DNA from: Bradyrhizobium sp. CIAT3101
Lineage (GTDB): Bacteria > Pseudomonadota > Alphaproteobacteria > Rhizobiales > Xanthobacteraceae
DNA: 64,000 bases
NCBI RefSeq assembly: GCF_029714945.1
Contig: NZ_CP121634.1
Coordinates: 5,167,001-5,231,000, forward strand
Direction: 5' to 3'
In this document: piece after piece, positions 29,192 to 37,284 of the stretch
How the letters are laid out: each line of letters opens with the position of its first letter
How positions within the stretch are numbered: the first letter of the stretch is position 1
Notes under the pieces: generated by a model
What the model saw: only the letters and a program-made list of their open reading frames with translations
Databases searched by the model: none
Told to the model about the DNA's origin: nothing
Made by a program: the position numbers and the translations under genes

Positions 29192-30045
29192 TGAGCGCGA
29201 TCGACGACCTCCCGCCGCTTCGCGAGGTCATTCGCCAGCACGCGCTGTCCGCCCGCAAGTCGCTGGGCCAGAACTTTCTGCTCGACCTCAATCTCACCGC
29301 GCGCATCGCGCGCGCAGCAGCGCCGCTGGACGACAGCACCATCGTCGAGATCGGCCCGGGCCCGGGCGGACTGACACGTGCGTTGCTCGCGCTCGGCGCC
29401 AGACGCGTCATCGCGATCGAGCACGACGAGCGCGCGATCCCGGCGCTGAACGATATTTCCGCGCGCTATCCCGGCCGGCTCGAGATCGTGCATGGCGATG
29501 CCATGACGTTTGATCCGCGCCCGCTGCTGGCAGGCGAGCGCGCGAAGATCGTCGCCAATCTGCCCTACAACATCGCGACCCAGCTCCTGATCAACTGGCT
29601 CACCACCGAGCCCTGGCCGCCCTGGTTCGACATGATGGTGCTGATGTTTCAGCGCGAGGTCGGCGAGCGCATCGTCGCGCGCGAGGACGAGGAGGCGTAT
29701 GGCCGCCTCGGCGTGCTCGCCAACTGGCGCTGCGAGACCAAAATCCTGTTCGACATTTCGCCGTCCGCCTTCGTGCCGCCGCCGAAGGTCACGTCCTCCG
29801 TCGTGCGCCTGGTGCCGCGCGCGGAGCCTCTGCCCTGCGATCGCAAGATGCTCGAACAGGTCGCGGCCGCGGCGTTCGGCCAGCGCCGGAAAATGCTGCG
29901 CCAAAGCCTGAAATCGCTCGGTGTCGATCCCGCGCGACTTGCGGCAGCCGCCGGCGTCGATGCGACGCGGCGTGCCGAGACCATTCCCATCTCCGGCTTT
30001 GTTGCCATGGCGCGTGAATTGGCCGATATACGAGCCGAAACGTGA
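29191..30045 (+). CDS. rsmA: 16S rRNA dimethyladenosine transferase
   Basis: A 284-residue KsgA/RsmA enzyme that dimethylates two adjacent adenines near the 3' end of 16S rRNA during small-subunit assembly. The SAM motif is [16 protein letters not shown] (residues about 51-66) and the catalytic [11 protein letters not shown] motif lies near residue 123. SLGQNFLLD at the N terminus is also typical. It overlaps pdxA by one base, completing the coupled run from lptF. Confidence 0.97.
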   Translation: MSAIDDLPPLREVIRQHALSARKSLGQNFLLDLNLTARIARAAAPLDDSTIVEIGPGPGGLTRALLALGARRVIAIEHDERAIPALNDISARYPGRLEIVHGDAMTFDPRPLLAGERAKIVANLPYNIATQLLINWLTTEPWPPWFDMMVLMFQREVGERIVAREDEEAYGRLGVLANWRCETKILFDISPSAFVPPPKVTSSVVRLVPRAEPLPCDRKMLEQVAAAAFGQRRKMLRQSLKSLGVDPARLAAAAGVDATRRAETIPISGFVAMARELADIRAET

Positions 30046-30070
30046 GAATGGAAATTCCGGAGGAAAGAAA

Positions 30071-31129
30071 ATGGCGTTGATGCGTCGGCAGTCGCTGGTC
30101 AAGTTCGATGCGCCCCTGTGCGAGACCATCGTCGATACGCCCAAGCCGCAAGGCGCCGAAGTGCTGGTGCGCATCGAACGCTGCGGCCTCTGCCATTCCG
30201 ATCTGCACATCCAGGACGGCTATGCCGATCTCGGCGGCGGCAAGAAGCTCGACACCACGCGCGGCATGACGCTGCCCTTCACGCTCGGCCACGAGATCGC
30301 CGGCGTCGTCGACGAAGTCGGCCCCGACGTGCCGGCGGGTCTCGTCGGAGCCAAGAAGGCGGTGTTTCCCTGGATCGGCTGCGGCCAGTGCCGCGACTGC
30401 AAGAACGGCGACGAGAACCTCTGCGCCAAGCAGCGCTTCCTCGGCGTCTCCATCGACGGCGGGTTCGCCACCCACGTGCTGGTGCCCGACGCAAAATATC
30501 TGCTCGACTACGATCCCCTGCCCGTCAACCAGGCCGCCACCCTGATGTGCTCCGGCGTCACCGCATACGGCGCGCTCAAGCGCCTGGTCGACCGTCCGCG
30601 TCAGCGTAATCTGCTGCTGATCGGTCTCGGCGGCGTCGGCATGATGGGCCTGTCGTTCGCGCAAGCGATGTTCAAGCAGCCGATCACGGTCGCCGATCTC
30701 TCGCCGGCCGCGCGCGAGACCGCGCTGAAGAACGGCGCAGCCAATGCCTACGATCCGTCCGAGCCCGACGTGATCAAGCGCATCCTGAAGGAGACCGACG
30801 GCGGTTTCGACGAGGTCGTCGATTTCGCCGGCAACGAGAAGTCGATGGCGTTCGCGGTCGCGGTTGCCGCGCGCGGCGGCAAGGTCGTGGTGTCCGGCCT
30901 GATGGGCGGCCAGTTCACGCTGCCGATGGTGCAATGGGTCTACAAACGCCTCACCGTCGAAGGTTTCATGGTCGGTACGCTCGCAGAGGCGCATGAGCTG
31001 ATGGCGCTCGCCCGCGCCGGCAAGATCAAGCAGACGCCGATGCGCGAAGAGCCGATGGGCGATGTCCAGAAATGGATCGACGAGCTGCGCGCAGGCCACG
31101 TGGTCGGCCGCATCGTGCTGAAGAACTGA
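30071..31129 (+). CDS. Zinc-dependent alcohol dehydrogenase (MDR family)
   Basis: A 352-residue medium-chain dehydrogenase. Catalytic zinc ligands are in CGLCHSDLH and GHEIAG. The structural zinc loop has four cysteines in the segment CGQCRDCKNGDENLC. The nucleotide fold is GLGGVGMMGLSFAQA. The ATG at 30071 is preceded by GGAGGAAAGAAA. Substrate cannot be told from sequence; alcohols or aldehydes are general for the family. It is followed by a strong hairpin terminator and lies 25 bases after rsmA, so it may be an end member of that operon. Confidence 0.92.
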   Translation: MALMRRQSLVKFDAPLCETIVDTPKPQGAEVLVRIERCGLCHSDLHIQDGYADLGGGKKLDTTRGMTLPFTLGHEIAGVVDEVGPDVPAGLVGAKKAVFPWIGCGQCRDCKNGDENLCAKQRFLGVSIDGGFATHVLVPDAKYLLDYDPLPVNQAATLMCSGVTAYGALKRLVDRPRQRNLLLIGLGGVGMMGLSFAQAMFKQPITVADLSPAARETALKNGAANAYDPSEPDVIKRILKETDGGFDEVVDFAGNEKSMAFAVAVAARGGKVVVSGLMGGQFTLPMVQWVYKRLTVEGFMVGTLAEAHELMALARAGKIKQTPMREEPMGDVQKWIDELRAGHVVGRIVLKN

Positions 31130-31137
31130 GTTTCGAT

Positions 31138-31174
31138 CGGCGGCGGGACAGGCGTCTCGCCGCCGCTTTCGTTT
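31138..31174 (+). terminator. Terminator after the alcohol dehydrogenase gene
   Basis: Twelve-base stem CGGCGGCGGGAC with GTCTCGCCGCCG (one G-T pair), a four-base loop, then CTTTCGTTT. It starts nine bases after the stop codon. Confidence 0.75.
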
Positions 31175-31205
31175 GCGCGATTAACCCGGAATTCACGAAA
31201 GGCCC

Positions 31206-31244
31206 GGTTCCAAATAGGGGAACCTGCACGCTGACGACTATAAT
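31206..31244 (+). promoter_or_regulatory. Flp promoter: dyad operator plus TATAAT
   Basis: GGTTCC-N7-GGAACC (31206-31224) is a perfect dyad, and a perfect TATAAT lies at 31239-31244, 35 bases before the Flp start. No good -35 hexamer is seen at the normal spacing, so an activator acting from the dyad is plausible. TTAA-CCCGGAA-TTCA at 31181-31195 is a weak CtrA-like match. Confidence 0.5.
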
Positions 31245-31278
31245 CCTCACCATCCCATTTCGGAATTCTGGTGTGAGC

Positions 31279-31440
31279 ATGCAGACCATTCGCCGTTTCC
31301 TGGCCGACGAATCCGGCGCGACTGCGATCGAGTACGGTCTGATTGCCGCCGGCATCGCGCTGGCCATCATCGCGGTGGTCAACAATCTCGGCTCGACGCT
31401 GAAGCTGAAGTTCGGTTCGATCAGCTCGTCGCTGAAGTAG
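31279..31440 (+). CDS. Flp/Fap-type pilin
   Basis: A 53-residue Flp pilin precursor. A short basic leader (MQTIRRFLADESG) precedes the hydrophobic core ATAIEYGLIAAGIALAIIAV. The G-ATAIEYG prepilin-peptidase site is the family signature, with cleavage after the glycine before ATAIEY and Glu5 present. It is secreted through Tad machinery, none of which is in the window, so this is an orphan pilin gene. Its promoter region is unusually well defined. Confidence 0.93.
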   Translation: MQTIRRFLADESGATAIEYGLIAAGIALAIIAVVNNLGSTLKLKFGSISSSLK

Positions 31441-31515
31441 CGCGCACCTTTAGAATAGGCCTTGGTACGAAGCCCGACGCTCGGAACGGCTGCGGCTGCA
31501 CTGCGTTGGCAGCGC

Positions 31516-31743
31516 ATGACCATCCGCTGCACCGTCGAGAGCGCATTCTTCATCGCCTGGAGCTTCCTCGAGAAGAGCGGCGAACTCGGCCCGCCCGACA
31601 ATTCCGCCAACATCATTCTCGATGCGATTGAAGCGCAGCTGAAAACCGGCGAGCGCCGGCCGCTGATGCTCGCCAACAGGGCGATCGACACATACAGGCA
31701 TCAGAACCGCCTGTCGGCTGCGCGCGCGGCCCGCCTCGGCTGA
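31516..31743 (+). CDS. Hypothetical 75-residue protein
   Basis: Start ATG at 31516, product MTIRCTVESAFFIAWSFLEK onward, ending AARAARLG. It is soluble, helical and without a signal. Codon third positions are GC-rich, and the composition looks like a real small protein (NIILDAIEAQLKTGERRPLM then LANRAIDTY). No family is recognised. It sits between Flp and the Crp/Fnr-type regulator, all in the same direction. Confidence 0.65.
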   Translation: MTIRCTVESAFFIAWSFLEKSGELGPPDNSANIILDAIEAQLKTGERRPLMLANRAIDTYRHQNRLSAARAARLG

Positions 31744-31798
31744 CGGCACGTGATGCCCTTGGCCCTTGGCCCCCGCCGGCCCGGCGGCGGCACCTTGT

Positions 31799-31859
31799 GT
31801 TCACTCCTGAACAGAGCGCCGGCTCCATTTCGAAATTCCGTAGTTCTCCGGCCAAGAAC
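31799..31859 (+). promoter_or_regulatory. Two GTTC/GAAC dyads upstream of the Crp/Fnr-type gene
   Basis: GTTCA-N4-TGAAC at 31799-31812 and GTTCT-N7-AGAAC at 31843-31859. The second has the same layout as the GTTCC-N7-GGAAC dyad in front of Flp. The regulator gene starts at 32024. The binding protein is unknown. Confidence 0.4.
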
Positions 31860-32023
31860 AAAGTTCGAGGCGTGGCGCCTGTGCAACGCAGGACGCTCTT
31901 CCGCGTTCGGCGCCACTTTTTCGATTTCCCGTAACCCCTTGTGTGCACTTTGGAACCGTCGGTTTCTGCCGGGAAACGTAGGGTTCTCCCCGGTGCCGAT
32001 TCCCGGCAGGCAAGAGAAACAGT

Positions 32024-32728
32024 GTGACCGGCCGGCCCAATAACGAGCTCCTCCAGAAGCTCAGCACCCACGATTTCGAGCTGCTTGCTCCTCATTTGCA
32101 ATCGGTCGAGCTGCCTTCGAGCCACATCCTGCATCATGCCGGCGACAGCATCGGCGCCGTCCACTTCCCGTGCGGCCCCACGTTCGTGTCGTTCGCGGTG
32201 CCGGTCGAGGACGACCGCGAGGTCGAAAGCCTGCTGGTCGGCCGCGAGGGTGCGGTCGGTCTCCCCGCCGGACGCGGCCCGTCGCTGGCCTATGCCCGCA
32301 TCGTCGTGAAGGTGGGCGGCTCGGTGCTCCGCCTGCCGCTGCGCGCGTTCGAACAGGCGCAGCAGAGATCGGCGAGCCTGCACGATCTGTTCGCGCGCTA
32401 CGCCGCCTGCCAGCTTGCGCAGCTGCTGCAGACCGCGGCCTGCAACGCCGCGCATTCGATCGAGCAGCGCGCGGCGAAATGGATCCTCGCGGCGCAGGAG
32501 CACCTCGGCGGCGACGAGATTCCCCTCACCCACGAGCAGCTCGCCGGTATGCTCGGGGTCTCGCGCAGCTATGCCAGCCGCGTCATCCAGATGCTCAAGG
32601 CAAGGCGCATCCTCGCAACGCGCCGCGGCGCCATCCTGATCCTCGACGGACCGGCGCTGCAGGCGAGCGCCTGCGCCTGCAACGTCACGGTGAAGAAGCA
32701 TTTCCGCGAAGTGCTGGGTCACTCCTGA
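32024..32728 (+). CDS. Crp/Fnr-family transcription regulator
   Basis: A 234-residue regulator with an N-terminal cNMP-like sensor barrel (about 10-130) and a C-terminal winged helix-turn-helix. The recognition region is LTHEQLAGMLGVSRSYASRV (about residues 168-187). The sensor lacks Fnr cysteine clusters and lacks a clear cAMP phosphate cassette, so its ligand is unknown. The start is GTG at 32024. The long AT/GC-mixed upstream region with GTTC/GAAC dyads may be its control region. Confidence 0.88.
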   Translation: MTGRPNNELLQKLSTHDFELLAPHLQSVELPSSHILHHAGDSIGAVHFPCGPTFVSFAVPVEDDREVESLLVGREGAVGLPAGRGPSLAYARIVVKVGGSVLRLPLRAFEQAQQRSASLHDLFARYAACQLAQLLQTAACNAAHSIEQRAAKWILAAQEHLGGDEIPLTHEQLAGMLGVSRSYASRVIQMLKARRILATRRGAILILDGPALQASACACNVTVKKHFREVLGHS

Positions 32729-32785
32729 CGGAGCGGCCGATCCGCGCGCGTCGGAACATATTCGACTGGCCCGCATTGCCGGGAC

Positions 32786-33001
32786 ATGCCGCGGTACTTT
32801 TTCCATTTCGAAGGCCAGCAACCTCACATCGACACCACAGGCGAGGCGCTCACCGACGACGAGGCCGCCTGGCGCGAAGCCGTCCGCCTCTCCCGCGACG
32901 TCGAGCACGCGCTGCGTCCCGGCGACAGCTGGACGCTCAGCGTGTTCGACGGCACCGACCCGGTGTTCGTGCTGGCGATGGTGACCCGGCGGTTTCGTTA
33001 A
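32786..33001 (+). CDS. DUF6894-type small protein
   Basis: A 71-residue protein beginning MPRYFFHFEGQQPHIDTTGE and ending AMVTRRFR. The opening MPRYFFH, a glycine-aspartate turn and a central AAWREAVRLSRD helix are the pattern of the small proteins called DUF6894, numerous in bradyrhizobia. It has no known function. The gene is monocistronic with a short gap after the Crp/Fnr-type gene. Confidence 0.8.
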   Translation: MPRYFFHFEGQQPHIDTTGEALTDDEAAWREAVRLSRDVEHALRPGDSWTLSVFDGTDPVFVLAMVTRRFR

Positions 33002-33196
33002 CGCGTCGGCAGAAAGTTAACGTCCGCCGCCGCCCCGGTTCCGGGGGTGGACCCGGCCCGACTTGCCGAATTTCGATAGCCGGCTACACCCCGAAACTTG
33101 CGTCACACCAAAGCACAACTTGCATTAGGATGCGAACAGCCGTTCAATACCCGCATAAGCCGGCAGCACATTGCATCACCTTTGGTTTTGAGTGGA

Positions 33197-33613
33197 ATGC
33201 GGACCTTTCTTATCATTCTGGGCATCTGGATCCTGATCAACGTCCTGTTCGTCGTGATCATGGTCCCGCCGCGCAAGCCACGGAAATCGAGTGAGCCTCG
33301 CGCGTCGAGCGGGCTCGCGCCCGTCCCGATCGGCCAAAATGCCTACGCCTACGACGAGGACGAAAAGGTCTCGCTGCGGCACACCATCATCGCCGTTGCG
33401 ATGGGTGCGCTGTTCTCGCTGACGCCGCCTCTGCTGGAGGCCGTCGACGACATCAAGCGGATGATCGGCAAATACCGCAAACAGCGGCAGTACGCCGAAC
33501 CGGCGAGCGACGAGCGATCCCTCGAGACGACCCCGAAAGAGCTCCGGGCGCGAGAAGGCCAGAGTTCGACCGGCGGATCGTCTTCTCCCGAGCAAGACAG
33601 TTCGAAGCACTGA
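33197..33613 (+). CDS. Hypothetical single-pass membrane protein
   Basis: A 138-residue protein. The N terminus MRTFLIILGIWILINVLFVV is a signal-anchor helix, and a basic linker (PPRKPRKSS) follows. A second hydrophobic stretch LRHTIIAVAMGALFSLTPPL is near residues 60-79, and a polar tail ends EQDSSKH. Start ATG at 33197 is placed at the signal-anchor. No family is recognised. Confidence 0.7.
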   Translation: MRTFLIILGIWILINVLFVVIMVPPRKPRKSSEPRASSGLAPVPIGQNAYAYDEDEKVSLRHTIIAVAMGALFSLTPPLLEAVDDIKRMIGKYRKQRQYAEPASDERSLETTPKELRAREGQSSTGGSSSPEQDSSKH

Positions 33614-33731
33614 CGCTCCTCGCGGCTCCGTTCCCTATCACTTCAGACCCGGATTTTGGAACACGCGGCGCGTCCAGCGCGTTGGCGAACAGGAAACCAC
33701 AGGGGGAGAAGCGACGACAGGAGACACGAGC

Positions 33732-33908
33732 TTGGTCAATCTCGGCAAATGGTACGATCCGATCTCGGAGCGTTGGATCGCACCGCGCGAACTTCACCCC
33801 GTCCCGACATCCCGCCACGCGAGCGAGAACCACGTGCTCGAACTCCAGAGGTCAGTCGAGATCCAGCGCATCTGGCGCACGGTGGTCGATTGCTGCGCAC
33901 GCAACTGA
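33732..33908 (+). CDS. Possible small protein, TTG start
   Basis: A 58-codon frame from TTG at 33732 behind an AGGAGA ribosome site eight bases upstream. The product is hydrophilic (LGKWYDPISERWIAPRELHP near the N terminus) and ends CCARN. Another frame in the same stretch is open but less natural. Codon use in this frame supports weak coding; the non-ATG start and size keep it uncertain. Confidence 0.45.
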   Translation: MVNLGKWYDPISERWIAPRELHPVPTSRHASENHVLELQRSVEIQRIWRTVVDCCARN

Positions 33909-33942
33909 TGCTGCCGCGCCGGAGGCGTTGCTGTTATTCGCC

Positions 33943-34176
33943 ATGAACGATCCCGCATCACCCGCAAGATCATCCGCAAGGCCGGTCGCGACCGCGATAC
34001 GATATCTGTCGATCGCGGTGGGCTCCGCCTGCCTGTTGCTCGCAGCCATTTGCCTCGCCTTGGCGTGCCGCGTCTTCATCGAGTCCGGTCTGTTCGCGCA
34101 ATCCTACGCGATGGTGTGTCTCATCAGCGCAGCGCTGGGATGTCTCGCGCTGATGTTGGCGCGGGCGTGGAAATAG
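33943..34176 (+). CDS. Small two-helix membrane protein
   Basis: A 77-residue protein beginning MNDPASPARSSARPVATAIR, with two hydrophobic helices (LSIAVGSACLLLAAICLALA and YAMVCLISAALGCLALML) and a short basic end. No family is recognised. The open frame extends upstream of 33943, but the upstream part is basic and unlike a protein start, so this ATG is preferred. Confidence 0.5.
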   Translation: MNDPASPARSSARPVATAIRYLSIAVGSACLLLAAICLALACRVFIESGLFAQSYAMVCLISAALGCLALMLARAWK

Positions 34177-34472
34177 GCTCCCGCCTCGAGCTCATCTCAA
34201 GGCCAGAGGTGCTTGCTTTCACAGCTGCCGCCATTGGCACAAAGTGCACATGTTATCCCCGCAGCCTTGAGCTAATCTCCCCTCGCTCCAGCGACTAGCC
34301 TCTCGCGACAGATTGCGGGTCACGAGTTTTCGCAAGGTGCTGCTCTTCGTCAGTTTGACGTCATCGCAACCAATCGCGTTGACGCAAACACGCGCCTGCA
34401 TGGCTTGACCTTCGCGATCAGCTTGCGTGCAAGCGGGCGCATCCGGGGTCGTTCAGCAACACGGAGACCACC

Positions 34473-37001
34473 ATGAGTAACGGCGCTCCCAAAAACATCA
34501 ATTCCTCCCCCGATCAGAAGACCACGAACGAAACGTCCGCCATCAACCGGCGGAGTGTCCTGCTCGGATCGACGGCGATCGGAGCCATCGCTGCATTGTC
34601 CGCAGCGCCCGGGACAACCGCTCCGGCCTCGGCGCAGGGAGCGACGGCCACGCCATCCACAACGCCCGGCGCGCTGACGAAGAAGGGCTTCAATGGCGTC
34701 ATCAAGCTGGACTCGCGCGATTCGACACCGGACTGGGGTCCCTTCACGCCGGCACGCGCGCCCGAAGGTTCGCCGAACATTCTGGTGATCCTCTACGACG
34801 ACACCGGCCTGGCGGCATGGTCTCCGTTCGGCGGCGGCATCAACATGCCGACGCTGCAGAAGCTTGCCGACAATGGCCTGATGTATTCGCAATGGCACAC
34901 CACCGCGCTGTGCTCGCCGACCCGCTCGACATTCCTGACCGGCCGCAACCACCATCTCAACGGCAATTCGTGCATCACGGAAGCCGCCCAGGGTTTCCCG
35001 GGCTGGAGCGGACGGATCCCGGACGAATGCGCCACCATCGGCCAGGTGCTCCAGGGCGCCGGCTGGAGCACGTTCTGGCTCGGCAAGAATCACAACGTGC
35101 CGGAGCAGGACATCGCCGCCGGCGCGACCCGTTCGCAATGGCCGCTGCAGAAAGGGTTCGATCGCTACTATGGCTTTCTCGGTGGTGAGACCAACCAGTG
35201 GTTCCCCGATCTGACCGAGGACAACAAATTCGTCGACGCACCTTATTCACCCGAAGAGGGTTATCACCTCTCCCGCGATCTGGTCGAGAACGCGCTCCAG
35301 ATGATCCGCGACCAGAAGGCCAGCAATCCGTCGAAGCCGTGGTTCATGTGGCTTTGTCCTGGCGCCAACCACGCCCCGCATCATGCCCCCAAGGAGTATG
35401 TCGACAAGTACAAGGGCAAGTTCGACGACGGCTATGAAGCCTATCGCGACTGGGTGTTGCCGCGCATGATCGCGAAAGGATTGCTGCCGAAGGACACCAA
35501 GCTCACGCAGATCAATCCGCTGCCGCAGAACGTCGCGAACCAGCTCGACGCGGTGCGCCCGTGGAGTTCGCTCAGCGCCGACGAGAAGAAACTGTTCGCG
35601 CGCATGGCCGAGGTCTATGCCGGTTTCTCGGAATACACCGACGTGCAGATCGGGCGGCTGATCGACTATCTCCAGAAGAGCGGTCAACTCGACAATACGC
35701 TGGTGTTCTACTGCGCCGATAACGGCGCATCCGGTGAAGGCAGCCCGAACGGCTCGGTCAACGAGAACAAGTTCTTCAACAACTATCCGGACGAGATGGC
35801 CGAGAATATGAGATATCTCGATGTGCTCGGCAGCGTCGAGACCTACAACCACTACCCGACCGGATGGGCGACGGCGTTCTCGACCCCGTTCCAGATGTTC
35901 AAGCGCTATTCCGAATATGCCGGCGGCACCTGCTGCCCGCTCGTGATCTCCTGGCCGAAGGGGATCAAGGCCAAGGGCGAGATCCGCGACCAATATCACC
36001 ACTCGACCGATATCGTTCCGACCATTCTCGATGTCTGCGGGCTCGACATGCCGAAAGTGTTCCGCGGCGTCGAGCAATATCCGATGTCGGGGGTTTCGAT
36101 GCGCTACAGCTTCGACGCCAAGGACGCTCCCACGCAGAAGAAGCGGCAATATTACGCCATGCTCGGCACCCGCGGCATCTGGGAGGACGGCTGGAAGGCC
36201 GCGGCCCTGCACGCGCCCCTCACCGGCAAGGGGCATTTCGACCAGGACGATTGGGAGCTCTATCATGTCGACGTCGATCGATCGGAATCGGTCAACGTCG
36301 CCAAGCAGTATCCCGACAAGCTGAAAAGCCTCATCAAGGCCTGGTTCGAAGAGGCGGACAAGAATTTCGTGCTGCCACTCGACGACCGGACTCCGGCCGA
36401 GTTGCTCGGCATCGAACGGCCAAGCGAGGAAAAGCCCCGCACGCGTTACGTCTATTATCCCGGCACCTCGCCGGTCCCGGAAGGCGTTGCCGTCAATGTA
36501 CGCGGCCGCTCCTACAAGATCGTCGCCGACGTCGAGATCAGCGATCCCGATGCAACAGGGGTGATCTTTGCGCACGGCTCCCGCTTCGGCGGGCACAGCC
36601 TATTCATCAAGGATCGCAAACTGAACTACGTGTACAATTTCCTCGGCATCAAGCCGGAGCAACGCTTCGTCTCCGGCGAGCTCAAGCCGGGCAAGTACAC
36701 GCTTGGCATGGAGTTCGTCCGCGACAAGGCGGGCCCGAAGGGTGAATCCGTCGGCAAGACGACGCTCTACGTCAACGGGCAGTCCGTCGCCCAAGGCGAC
36801 ATGCGCACACAATCGGGGAAATTCACCCTTGCCGGCGACGGCCTTTGCGTCGGCTACGACAGCGGCGATGCCGTCAGCCAGGAGTACAAATCGCCGGGCA
36901 CGTTCAAGGGCGGCACCATCCTCGGCGTCGGGGTCGACGTCAGTCCCGAAGTCTATCATGACTTGGAGAAGGAAGCCTCCCGGGCGATGTCGCGGGATTA
37001 A
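34473..37001 (+). CDS. Arylsulfatase / sulfatase-family hydrolase with Tat-type signal
   Basis: An 842-residue exported sulfatase. NRRSVLLGSTAIGAIAAL (about residue 26) resembles a twin-arginine signal, preceded by an unusual 25-residue polar extension. The sulfatase core begins PNILVILYDD (metal Asp109-Asp110). The formylglycine motif CSPTR puts the modified cysteine at Cys147 with Arg151. GGANHAPHH-like and YCADNGASGEGSP blocks complete the active site. A C-terminal roughly 220-residue beta-type domain follows the catalytic core. Export in the folded state fits the need for cytosolic cysteine modification. Substrate is unknown; sulfate scavenging is the usual role in soil bacteria. Confidence 0.9.
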   Translation: MSNGAPKNINSSPDQKTTNETSAINRRSVLLGSTAIGAIAALSAAPGTTAPASAQGATATPSTTPGALTKKGFNGVIKLDSRDSTPDWGPFTPARAPEGSPNILVILYDDTGLAAWSPFGGGINMPTLQKLADNGLMYSQWHTTALCSPTRSTFLTGRNHHLNGNSCITEAAQGFPGWSGRIPDECATIGQVLQGAGWSTFWLGKNHNVPEQDIAAGATRSQWPLQKGFDRYYGFLGGETNQWFPDLTEDNKFVDAPYSPEEGYHLSRDLVENALQMIRDQKASNPSKPWFMWLCPGANHAPHHAPKEYVDKYKGKFDDGYEAYRDWVLPRMIAKGLLPKDTKLTQINPLPQNVANQLDAVRPWSSLSADEKKLFARMAEVYAGFSEYTDVQIGRLIDYLQKSGQLDNTLVFYCADNGASGEGSPNGSVNENKFFNNYPDEMAENMRYLDVLGSVETYNHYPTGWATAFSTPFQMFKRYSEYAGGTCCPLVISWPKGIKAKGEIRDQYHHSTDIVPTILDVCGLDMPKVFRGVEQYPMSGVSMRYSFDAKDAPTQKKRQYYAMLGTRGIWEDGWKAAALHAPLTGKGHFDQDDWELYHVDVDRSESVNVAKQYPDKLKSLIKAWFEEADKNFVLPLDDRTPAELLGIERPSEEKPRTRYVYYPGTSPVPEGVAVNVRGRSYKIVADVEISDPDATGVIFAHGSRFGGHSLFIKDRKLNYVYNFLGIKPEQRFVSGELKPGKYTLGMEFVRDKAGPKGESVGKTTLYVNGQSVAQGDMRTQSGKFTLAGDGLCVGYDSGDAVSQEYKSPGTFKGGTILGVGVDVSPEVYHDLEKEASRAMSRD

Positions 37002-37011
37002 GAGCGGCTCT

Positions 37012-37090
37012 TTCCGTCATAGCGAGCGTTGCGAAGCAATCCAGAATCTTTCCGCCGCGGCGGTCTGGATTGCTTCGTCGTATCAGCGCA
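37012..37090. repeat. REP-like palindromic element
   Basis: An imperfect long palindrome starting CGTCATAGCGAGCG. It contains perfect 14-base arms CGAAGCAATCCAGA (37032-37045) and TCTGGATTGCTTCG (37064-37077). This looks like the widespread intergenic palindrome of bradyrhizobia. It lies right after the arylsulfatase stop and may act as a transcript-end structure. Confidence 0.8.
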
Positions 37091-37284
37091 AGTCCGGGCA
37101 AAGGTTCGCCGCCAACCACCGCTCGCAAATATTCCACTTTACCGAATTGGTGTGCGGATGCCGGGTGCCGCCGGCGCCCGGGCCTTCCCTGCTGCATGCC
37201 ATACGTCCCTGCACAGAATGTCACACCGCTTTTCGCTGGCGCGTCCGGCTGGTAGATTGACGCCATTGCTTTGGGGGTTTTTTG

